Shown: positions 16,401 through 21,627 of the stretch, in pieces
Position numbering within the stretch: position 1 is the stretch's first letter
Layout of the letters: the number at the start of each line of letters is the position of its first letter
From: Oscillospiraceae bacterium
GTDB lineage: Bacteria; Bacillota; Clostridia; Oscillospirales; Acutalibacteraceae
Length of the DNA: 21,627 nt
Assembly (NCBI GenBank): GCA_029004655.1
Contig: JAQVYP010000009.1
Span: forward strand, 1 to 21,627
Direction: 5' to 3'
The notes under the pieces: generated by a model
What the model saw: the letters and a program-made list of their open reading frames with translations, nothing else
What the model was told of the DNA's origin: nothing
Databases searched by the model: none
Made by a program: the position numbers and the translations under genes

Positions 16401-16841
16401 CTACTTTCCAATTTGCAGAGCACTTGATGCCATTGCCTTAACTGCGTTAATTGAAGTAATATTAGCCTGATATGATCTTGTTGCAGACATTAAGTCCATC
16501 ATTTCTTCAACCATGTCAATGTCCGGATATTTAACATATCCGGTTTCGTCTGCTTCAGCGTTAGTAGGATCATATACAAGTTTAAATGCTGTACTGTCTT
16601 CCTCAACATCGGATATTTCAACGCCACGTCCAACTTTACTTGAAGCACTAGTACTTCCGAGAACATCTGAAAAACTGCTACCGGTTTTTTCCTTCATAAC
16701 AACTGATTTTTTTATATATGCTTCGCCAATTTCGGTTGTGGTGGTTTCAGAGTTGGCAATGTTTTGTGAAATTACATCCATCCTAAAACGCTGTGCGGTG
16801 AGTCCGGAACCTGCTATGTTAAGGCTTGATAAAAACGCCAC
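16401..16841 (-). CDS. flgC: Flagellar proximal rod protein FlgC
   Basis: FlgC is a proximal rod subunit exported through the flagellar system. The 146-residue product begins with LNIAGSGLTAQRFRMDVISQ, then NIANSETTTTE, the rod/hook N-terminal motif, contains the FlgC-type region (GVEISDVEEDSTAFKLVYDP, then NAEADETGYVKYPDID), and ends with the helical YQANITSINAVKAMASSALQ. The start is GTG at 16841; its Shine-Dalgarno AAGGGG is part of the last codons of flgB, and the two genes are 2 nt apart, so they are probably translated in a coupled manner. Confidence 0.96.
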   Translation of the reverse strand: MAFLSSLNIAGSGLTAQRFRMDVISQNIANSETTTTEIGEAYIKKSVVMKEKTGSSFSDVLGSTSASSKVGRGVEISDVEEDSTAFKLVYDPTNAEADETGYVKYPDIDMVEEMMDLMSATRSYQANITSINAVKAMASSALQIGK

Positions 16842-16843
16842 AA

Positions 16844-17209
16844 TTACCCCTTCCCTTCCATGATTGCAATTTTGATATTGGAATATTGGTCAGACAGCTT
16901 TTGAACCATATATTCGTATTGAATCTGAGTTCTATAGAGCTCCAGATTTTCAGTATCAATATCCACATTGTTTCCATCAACTCTAACGGAAGTATCTTCA
17001 TTTTTTATAATCACTGCATTGGGAACTTCCAAATTACTAATATCACCGCTGTTAGAAACAGCTTCGCTTAAAAGATTCTCAAATTTGACTTCCTGACTTT
17101 TATATCCGGGAGTGTCAACGTTTGCTATGTTATTTGAAATTACGTTTTGCTTAAGCCACAGTGCGTCAAGTGATTTTTCCATTACACCGGAAAGGTTAAC
17201 TTCAAACAT
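16844..17209 (-). CDS. flgB: Flagellar proximal rod protein FlgB
   Basis: FlgB is a proximal rod subunit and the first gene of the operon. The frame is open upstream to 17359, but those codons overlap the terminator region. I chose the ATG at 17209 because GGAG lies 6 nt before it and the protein then starts MFEVNLSGVMEKSLDALWLK, as FlgB proteins do. It has 121 residues. The motif QNVISNNIANVDTPGYKSQE followed by VKFENLLSEA is diagnostic, and the C-terminal helix (ELYRTQIQYEYMVQKLSDQY) is normal. Its 5' leader carries the cyclic di-GMP riboswitch and terminator, so expression of the whole operon probably depends on readthrough there. Confidence 0.95.
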   Translation of the reverse strand: MFEVNLSGVMEKSLDALWLKQNVISNNIANVDTPGYKSQEVKFENLLSEAVSNSGDISNLEVPNAVIIKNEDTSVRVDGNNVDIDTENLELYRTQIQYEYMVQKLSDQYSNIKIAIMEGKG

Positions 17210-17307
17210 ATCAATCTCCATTCTGCCGAAGCAATAAAAATTTTCCAAAGATTTGCAATATTCTATTTTTGTGTTATTAATAGATGTTTTTACCAATAAA
17301 TTTGCGC

Positions 17308-17341
17308 AAAAAAAATCAACTGCTATAAAATAAAGCAGTTG
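17308..17341 (-). terminator. Rho-independent terminator in the flgB leader
   Basis: On the minus strand an 8-bp perfect stem, CAACTGCT with AGCAGTTG, encloses a 9-nt AU loop, and is followed by A and then eight T. It stands about 100 nt before the flgB start, so when formed it would end transcription before the operon. Its left arm can instead pair with the aptamer's 3' arm, which makes it the expression platform of the riboswitch. Confidence 0.88.
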
Positions 17342-17344
17342 CAT

Positions 17345-17398
17345 AAAATAGTCGAACAAAATTCGACTATTAGCATAAACGTAAGTTTATGCTAAATT
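17345..17398 (-). promoter_or_regulatory. Two tandem hairpins between riboswitch aptamer and terminator
   Basis: Between the aptamer and the terminator lie two strong, independent hairpins. The first in transcription order is TAGCATAAAC / GTTTATGCTA (17371-17394), a 10-bp perfect stem with a 4-nt loop. The second is AATAGTCGAA / TTCGACTATT (17347-17371), a 10-bp perfect stem with a 5-nt loop; the two share one boundary base. Neither is followed by a U-run. They would sit inside the loop closed by the proposed antiterminator pairing, bringing the two distant arms close together. Confidence 0.75.
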
Positions 17399-17485
17399 TG
17401 CAACTGGCTGCCATAGGATTAACCTTTAGGCCCTTTAGCTTTGTGTCACCATTTTTCAATGGGTTTACTCTATTAAATTCTTTAG
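17396..17485 (-). promoter_or_regulatory. Class I cyclic di-GMP riboswitch (GEMM-I aptamer) upstream of flgB
   Basis: The minus strand carries the conserved blocks of the GEMM-I aptamer in order: GTAAACC (usually GCAAACC), a hairpin CCATT-GAAA-AATGG with a GAAA tetraloop, TGACACAAAGC (usually GACGCAAAGC), GGGCCTAAAGG and CCTATGG, which resemble the 11-nt tetraloop receptor, and GCAGCCAGTTGC closing the aptamer. The two departures from consensus (C to T and G to A) are compensatory if, as I recall the fold, these positions pair. The closing P1 stem looks weak (A-U and G-U pairs). The known role is sensing the second messenger cyclic di-GMP; here, with a downstream terminator, it should act as an OFF switch, as reported for the flagellar operon of Clostridioides difficile. 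Confidence 0.9.
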
Positions 17486-17577
17486 GTAAATACAACTTGA
17501 GTGAATTAATTTAGTCACTAACGAATTAGCTTTTAAATTTATTTCGTACAAATCGATTGGAAATTCTTATATATTGT

Positions 17578-17605
17578 ATAATAACGCATAAAATTTCAAA
17601 GTCAA
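17578..17605 (-). promoter_or_regulatory. Candidate sigma-A promoter for the flagellar operon
   Basis: The minus strand has TTGACT (17600-17605), a 16-bp spacer and TATTAT (17578-17583). The -10 lies roughly 90 nt before the aptamer, which leaves room for a normal leader. Alternative -10 choices exist (TATACA at a 19-bp spacing). The region is extremely AT-rich, so chance matches are likely, but it is the best site upstream of the riboswitch. Confidence 0.5.
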
Positions 17606-17609
17606 TACT

Positions 17610-17881
17610 TTTTTATCAATTTTAGGTAAAAATTTTTCAAAAAAACACATAAATATACAAATTTTTCCGTTTTTATTATAATAAAATCATTTTTATTACA
17701 AAAAACTCCATAAAACCAATAAATGGATTAATAGTCAAGTTTTGTATTTATTGTGAGATTTTTGTTTATATTTATGTAATTTGTAAAACTAATGGTAAAA
17801 AAATTTATTATTATTTACTAATTATTGTGTCGCTTATTTTTAGTGAATTCCGAACAATTTACTAAATTTGATAATATAAAA
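17610..17881. other. AT-rich intergenic region, no gene recognised
   Basis: Between the flagellar promoter region and the prepilin peptidase stop, the DNA is very AT-rich with many A and T runs. I see no convincing gene, tRNA, or further riboswitch. A weak interrupted inverted repeat (TTAGT...ACTAA, about 17840-17866) follows the prepilin peptidase stop but has no U-run, so I do not call a terminator. Readthrough from the prepilin peptidase transcript into the flagellar leader is possible and would still meet the riboswitch terminator. Confidence 0.6.
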
Positions 17882-18640
17882 TTACATGCTGAAAAGAATA
17901 TTCAGGTAAGCATTAATAATATTGTTGCCAAAAAACGCTGCTACAATAACACCGAGAGATATAAAGGGACCAAATGGGATTTCGGACTTTCTGTGCGCAG
18001 CTTTTTTAATCATCATAATAACTGCATAAATAGCTGCACTAATCGACGCCGCAAGGAATGCAAATAAAATTAATTTCCAACCAAGCAAGAACCCACATAC
18101 TGCCAAAAGCTTGACATCCCCCATGCCCATACCCCCGACTAAAACTGCAATTAAGAGCATCGGTATACTAATTGCCACTAGTCCGATAGCCCTGTCAACG
18201 ATTGGTAAGTCTTTTGTCACAACAGTCATTAATATCCCGCATGCGCCTATAATAAAATGAAACCTGTCTGGTATTAATCCCTCGTCCAAATCAATGAGAG
18301 ATAGCACAATCAGGCAGGAGCAAACCACACAATAAACAAGTGTTGAAATATGTATTCCAAAGACAAGATAAGCACCCATATAGCACAGGGTGTTCAACAA
18401 TTCAACAAAAGGATAACGAGGACTGATTGGTGTCCTGCAATATCTGCATTTACCACTTAAAAACAGAAAACTGAACACAGGAAAAAGATCAAGCCAGTTC
18501 AGATTATGATTGCAATTAGGGCAAAAAGATCTTCCTTTTACCACAGTAAGCTTAAGTGGTATTCTATATATCAAAACATTTAAAAAGCTGCCAAAAATTA
18601 ACCCTACAAGTAAAACATAAACAAGTAAAAAGGTTTCCAT
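17882..18640 (-). CDS. pilD: Prepilin peptidase / N-methyltransferase (A24 family)
   Basis: This membrane aspartyl peptidase cleaves the leader of type IV prepilins and methylates the new N-terminus. I chose the ATG at 18640 because GAGGGG lies 6 nt before it; the frame is open 7 codons earlier. The 252-residue protein begins with a hydrophobic helix and GSFLNVLIYRIP. A zinc-type pair CPNC (residues 40-43) and CRYC (65-68) marks the methyltransferase part. The catalytic aspartates are D117 in IDLDEGLIPD and D175 in the GMGD motif (GGMGMGDVKL). Multiple membrane segments follow. It is transcribed away from pilB-pilT, whose machine uses its product. Confidence 0.95.
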   Translation of the reverse strand: METFLLVYVLLVGLIFGSFLNVLIYRIPLKLTVVKGRSFCPNCNHNLNWLDLFPVFSFLFLSGKCRYCRTPISPRYPFVELLNTLCYMGAYLVFGIHISTLVYCVVCSCLIVLSLIDLDEGLIPDRFHFIIGACGILMTVVTKDLPIVDRAIGLVAISIPMLLIAVLVGGMGMGDVKLLAVCGFLLGWKLILFAFLAASISAAIYAVIMMIKKAAHRKSEIPFGPFISLGVIVAAFFGNNIINAYLNILFSM

Positions 18641-18681
18641 GTTAATCCCCTCATCTCGCATTTAAAAACAATTTATTTTAT

Positions 18682-18710
18682 ATTATATCATTAACACACT
18701 TTATTCTCAA
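18682..18710 (-). promoter_or_regulatory. Sigma-A promoter for the prepilin peptidase gene
   Basis: The minus strand shows TTGAGA (18705-18710), a 17-bp spacer and a perfect TATAAT (18682-18687), about 40 nt upstream of the start codon. The match is strong even for AT-rich DNA. Confidence 0.72.
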
Positions 18711-18741
18711 TCATTTAGCAAACAATATTCCACTCGTTGTA

Positions 18742-18770
18742 TTGTAAACAATTTGTTTTTGTGATAAAAT
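18742..18770 (+). promoter_or_regulatory. Sigma-A promoter for pilB-pilT
   Basis: TTGTAA (18742-18747), a 17-bp spacer and TAAAAT (18765-18770), with an extended -10 TG one base before. It lies 30 nt before the TTG start of pilB and is divergent from the prepilin peptidase promoter. A small palindrome AACAATTTGTT overlaps the spacer and might bind a regulator, but this is weak. Confidence 0.65.
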
Positions 18771-18800
18771 TGTAAAAGGACTAAATTGGAGGTGGTAGTA

Positions 18801-20495
18801 TTGCAGACAAAAACCAGTCCGATTGGCGAAATGCTCGCTGATATAGAAATAATCACTTCTGAACAACTTGCTGTTGTTGTCGAACAAGAGCGAACAACAG
18901 GCAAACATATTGGTCAAATTTTGTTAGATTTGGGATACATAGATGAAGAAATATTGATGCAGGCATATGAATATTATTTTCGTATCGTATTCTACGACCT
19001 AAGCAAAATGGATATTCCTTTGGATTTGTCCGAGACAGTCAGTCAGTCTATAGCCAAGCAATACACCGTTGTTCCAATTTACAGCGACGGAACCCAATTA
19101 ACAATTGCAACCGCTGACCCCTTGGATTTTCAGGCAATTGATGATGTCAAGCTAAAATCCAAAATGAAAATTCTTCCTGTTCTTGCAACGAGGAAAAATA
19201 TTTTAAGTAAAATATCTTTACTATATGAGCGTATCCAAACCGATGCGGTTATGGAAAAACTGAACAAAGAATATACTGAACTAGATCTTGTAGTAGATGA
19301 ATCTATGCAGGATATTGCTGAAGATGATATTGGGAATGCTCCGGTTGTTAAGCTTGTTAATTTGCTGATTGACCGCGCAATTACTGCTCGTGCAAGTGAT
19401 ATTCATATCGAGCCAATGGAGGATCATGTTCGTGTGCGCTTTCGTATTGACGGTGTCATGTCTGAGCAGCTAAAAATCACAAAAGCAGCCCATAATACCC
19501 TTGTTGCCCGTCTTAAAATTATGAGCGACATGGATATAGCAGAAAAGAGAGTCCCTCAGGATGGCCGTGTTCAAACAACATATAATGGACAGAATATTGA
19601 TTTGCGTCTATCTGTTTTACCGACAGTTAATGGCGAAAAAGTTGTAATCAGGGTTTTGGGTGGCCGTTCGGTTACCCTAGATAGAAAATCTCTTGGCTTT
19701 AGCGAATACAACTCTAAAATGTTTGATGAAATCCTGCGCAATCCACACGGAATTATTCTGGTTTCCGGTCCAACCGGAAGTGGTAAAACCACCACCCTAT
19801 ACACAATTCTAAACGAGCTAAACAAGCCATCTTTAAATATTATCACGATTGAAGACCCTGTCGAGTATCGTATGCCCGGAATAAATCAAATTCAGATAAA
19901 CACAAAAGCGGGATTAACCTTTGCATCAGGTCTTCGTTCAATTCTCCGTCAGGATCCTGATGTAATAATGGTCGGTGAGATTCGTGACGGCGAAACAGCC
20001 GAAATTGCAGTAAGAGCGTCTATCACAGGACATTTGGTCTTGTCAACAATTCATACAAACGATTCCCCGTCTACTATTACCAGACTTATTGATATGGGAA
20101 TTGAATCTTTCCTTGTCTCTTCGGCAGTGGTGGGGGTTATCTCACAGCGTCTTGTACGCAGAATTTGTCCCGATTGCAAACAAGTGCGAGAATTGTTACC
20201 CTCTGAAAAACGTTTAATGAAACTTAGCGAAGATTCTGAAGTTGAATCATATAAGGGTATAGGCTGTAAAAATTGCAACAACACCGGATTTAAAGGGCGT
20301 ATTGCAATCCATGAAGTATTGGTTATGGATAAAAAAATGCGAGAGCTCGTCGATAAACGTGCCACTGCAGACCAAATTAGAACAGTTTTTACAAGCTCTG
20401 GCGGTAAAACGCTGAGAGACAGTTGTATCCAATTGGTCTTAGACGGTGTCACAACGGTTGAAGAGCTTATTAAAGTTGCCTATAATACTGATTAA
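18801..20495 (+). CDS. pilB: Type IV pilus assembly ATPase PilB (GspE/PulE family)
   Basis: PilB is the cytoplasmic hexameric motor that powers pilus extension. I chose TTG at 18801 because GGAGGTGG lies just before it; an in-frame TTG at 18786 would place that sequence inside the gene. This gives 564 residues. The N-terminal MshEN/T2SSE-N domain (about residues 5-145) is followed by the ATPase core: Walker A GPTGSGKTT (323-331), Asp box TIEDPVEYR (349-357), Walker B DVIMVGEIRD (387-396) and the His box HLVLSTIHTND. A zinc-type pair CPDC (456-459) and CKNC (489-492) is present. In the MshEN repeats the usual RLG starts are PIG and HIG. It is followed by pilT 64 nt later. Confidence 0.95.
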   Translation: MQTKTSPIGEMLADIEIITSEQLAVVVEQERTTGKHIGQILLDLGYIDEEILMQAYEYYFRIVFYDLSKMDIPLDLSETVSQSIAKQYTVVPIYSDGTQLTIATADPLDFQAIDDVKLKSKMKILPVLATRKNILSKISLLYERIQTDAVMEKLNKEYTELDLVVDESMQDIAEDDIGNAPVVKLVNLLIDRAITARASDIHIEPMEDHVRVRFRIDGVMSEQLKITKAAHNTLVARLKIMSDMDIAEKRVPQDGRVQTTYNGQNIDLRLSVLPTVNGEKVVIRVLGGRSVTLDRKSLGFSEYNSKMFDEILRNPHGIILVSGPTGSGKTTTLYTILNELNKPSLNIITIEDPVEYRMPGINQIQINTKAGLTFASGLRSILRQDPDVIMVGEIRDGETAEIAVRASITGHLVLSTIHTNDSPSTITRLIDMGIESFLVSSAVVGVISQRLVRRICPDCKQVRELLPSEKRLMKLSEDSEVESYKGIGCKNCNNTGFKGRIAIHEVLVMDKKMRELVDKRATADQIRTVFTSSGGKTLRDSCIQLVLDGVTTVEELIKVAYNTD

Positions 20496-20559
20496 TTTTG
20501 ATTTGCAAAACTCTTATTTCGGAATCGGCTAAACTAATCCATATTAAGGAGAAATATTT

Positions 20560-21627
20560 ATGCCATTTGATATTGCAAATATTCTTACCAGAGGCGTGGA
20601 AATGAAGTGCTCCGATATTCATATTACTGTCGGTTTGCCTCCAATGGGCAGAATTGATAGTCAAATTATCGCAATGGAAGGCTATGATATAGTTACTCCG
20701 TCAGATACTGAATCAATTGCTTTAATGATGATGGGTGAACATCAAACTAAGCAATTCAATGAGCATGGTGAAGTTGATTTTTCTTATTCTATGCCCGGCT
20801 TAGCGCGTTATCGTATGAATATTTTTAAGCAACGCAATTCTATTTCAATTGTTGCCAGAGTTTTGGCAACTAGAATCCCAACTATTGACGAGATGGGATT
20901 GCCAACTGTATTAAAAGAATTGGCACTAAAACCGAGAGGTCTGATTCTTGTTACAGGTCCCACCGGAAGCGGTAAATCAACTACGCTTGCCGCAATGATT
21001 GATTACATAAACAAAAACCGACACGGGCATATTTTAACACTGGAAGATCCTATTGAATATTTACACCGTCATGGCAACTGTATTGTGAACCAGCGTGAAG
21101 TCGGAGGAGATACGAGGTCATTTGCCGCCGCTTTGAGAGCTGCTTTGCGTGAAGATCCTGATGTTATTTTGGTAGGGGAAATGCGCGACCTTGAAACTAT
21201 TACAACTGCAATTTCTGCTGCCGAAACAGGTCACTTGGTATTATCAACACTGCATACTATCAGCGCAGACCAAACGGTTGACAGAATTATTGATGTTTTC
21301 CCAAGTGGGCAACAGCAACAAATCAAAGTTCAACTTGCAGGTGTGTTGCAGGGCATCATTTCACAGCAATTGTTGCGCTTAATGGGTACCAAAGGGCGCG
21401 CAGCAGCTATGGAGATTCTTTTAATGAACGATGCTATTCGCAATACAATACGTGAGGGAAAGACTCACCAAATTGCTTCTATTATGCAAACCTCGTTTGA
21501 TTCCGGCATGACCACAATGGATTATTCTTTAGCCAAGTTGGTTAAAGACCGTAAAATTTCCAGGCATGATGCAGAGAACTATTGTGTTGACATAGAAATG
21601 TTTAATCGTTATTTACAGCAGCGTTAA
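20560..21627 (+). CDS. pilT: Type IV pilus retraction ATPase PilT
   Basis: PilT is the hexameric motor that disassembles and retracts type IV pili, driving twitching movement. It is complete, 355 residues, and its stop codon coincides with the last base of the window. Walker A is GPTGSGKST (133-141), the Asp box is TLEDPIEYL, Walker B is DVILVGEMRD (201-210), and the His box is HLVLSTLHT. The PilT-specific retraction motif AIRNLIRE appears as AIRNTIRE (292-299), which separates it from PilB. The ATG has AAGGAG 8 nt upstream. The gene presumably continues an operon with pilC and pilins beyond the right edge. Confidence 0.96.
   Translation: MPFDIANILTRGVEMKCSDIHITVGLPPMGRIDSQIIAMEGYDIVTPSDTESIALMMMGEHQTKQFNEHGEVDFSYSMPGLARYRMNIFKQRNSISIVARVLATRIPTIDEMGLPTVLKELALKPRGLILVTGPTGSGKSTTLAAMIDYINKNRHGHILTLEDPIEYLHRHGNCIVNQREVGGDTRSFAAALRAALREDPDVILVGEMRDLETITTAISAAETGHLVLSTLHTISADQTVDRIIDVFPSGQQQQIKVQLAGVLQGIISQQLLRLMGTKGRAAAMEILLMNDAIRNTIREGKTHQIASIMQTSFDSGMTTMDYSLAKLVKDRKISRHDAENYCVDIEMFNRYLQQR

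Noticed and set aside
16844..17359. Longer flgB start at 17359 adding 50 residues
   Set aside because: The extra codons run through the terminator T-tract and lack family similarity; the ATG at 17209 has its own ribosome binding site and the family N-terminus.
17610..17881. Small genes or a terminator in the AT-rich gap
   Set aside because: Open frames here are short, lack ribosome binding sites and have low-complexity products; the only inverted repeat is weak and lacks a U-run.
18641..18800. A second riboswitch (for example class II cyclic di-GMP) before pilB
   Set aside because: The gap is fully used by two divergent promoters, the pilB leader is only about 25 nt, and none of the class II conserved blocks is visible.
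1..21627. CRISPR arrays, tRNA or rRNA genes, insertion sequences, phage genes
   Set aside because: No regularly spaced repeats, cloverleaf-like sequences, transposases or integrases were seen on either strand.

Overview
The window comes from a low-GC, Gram-positive-type bacterium, most likely a member of the Clostridia. The evidence is the flagellar gene order (flgB-flgC-fliE-fliF-fliG-fliH-fliI-fliJ-fliK-flgD-flgE-flbD-motA-motB-fliM-fliY-cheY-fliO-fliP-fliQ-fliR-flhB), a FliY that carries CheC-type phosphatase motifs, AT-rich intergenic DNA, strong GGAGG-type ribosome binding sites and frequent GTG/TTG starts. The species cannot be named from the sequence alone.

Layout. Positions 1-17209 (minus strand) form one tightly packed flagellar operon, from flgB at the right to flhB, which is cut by the left edge. 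It builds the proximal rod (FlgB, FlgC, FliE), the MS-ring and switch (FliF, FliG, FliM, FliY), the export apparatus (FliH, FliI, FliJ, FliO, FliP, FliQ, FliR, FlhB), the hook (FliK, FlgD, FlgE), the stator (MotA, MotB) and the response regulator CheY. Positions 17300-17605 are the control region: a candidate sigma-A promoter, a class I cyclic di-GMP (GEMM-I) riboswitch, two strong hairpins and a rho-independent terminator before flgB. Positions 17882-18640 (minus) encode a prepilin peptidase with its own promoter. From 18801 to the right edge (plus) lie the type IV pilus motor genes pilB and pilT.

How it fits together. The riboswitch should stop transcription of the flagellar operon when cyclic di-GMP is high: the aptamer's 3' arm can pair perfectly with the left arm of the terminator, so ligand binding would free the terminator. 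Next to this OFF switch for swimming sit type IV pilus genes, and the encoded PilB has an N-terminal MshEN-like domain, a family that often binds cyclic di-GMP, although here its key residues look degraded.

Oddities. (1) A diverged 178-bp tandem duplication across the fliG-fliH junction has produced a 63-codon chimeric reading frame: a FliH-like head fused to a copy of the FliG tail. (2) The true fliH is interrupted by one in-frame TAA with no frameshift. (3) FlgE carries two and a third copies of an internal repeat of about 102 residues. (4) flbD has no ATG, GTG or TTG at its expected start; the family's Met position reads ACG. (5) fliL and the small gene usually found between flgD and flgE are absent from their usual positions.
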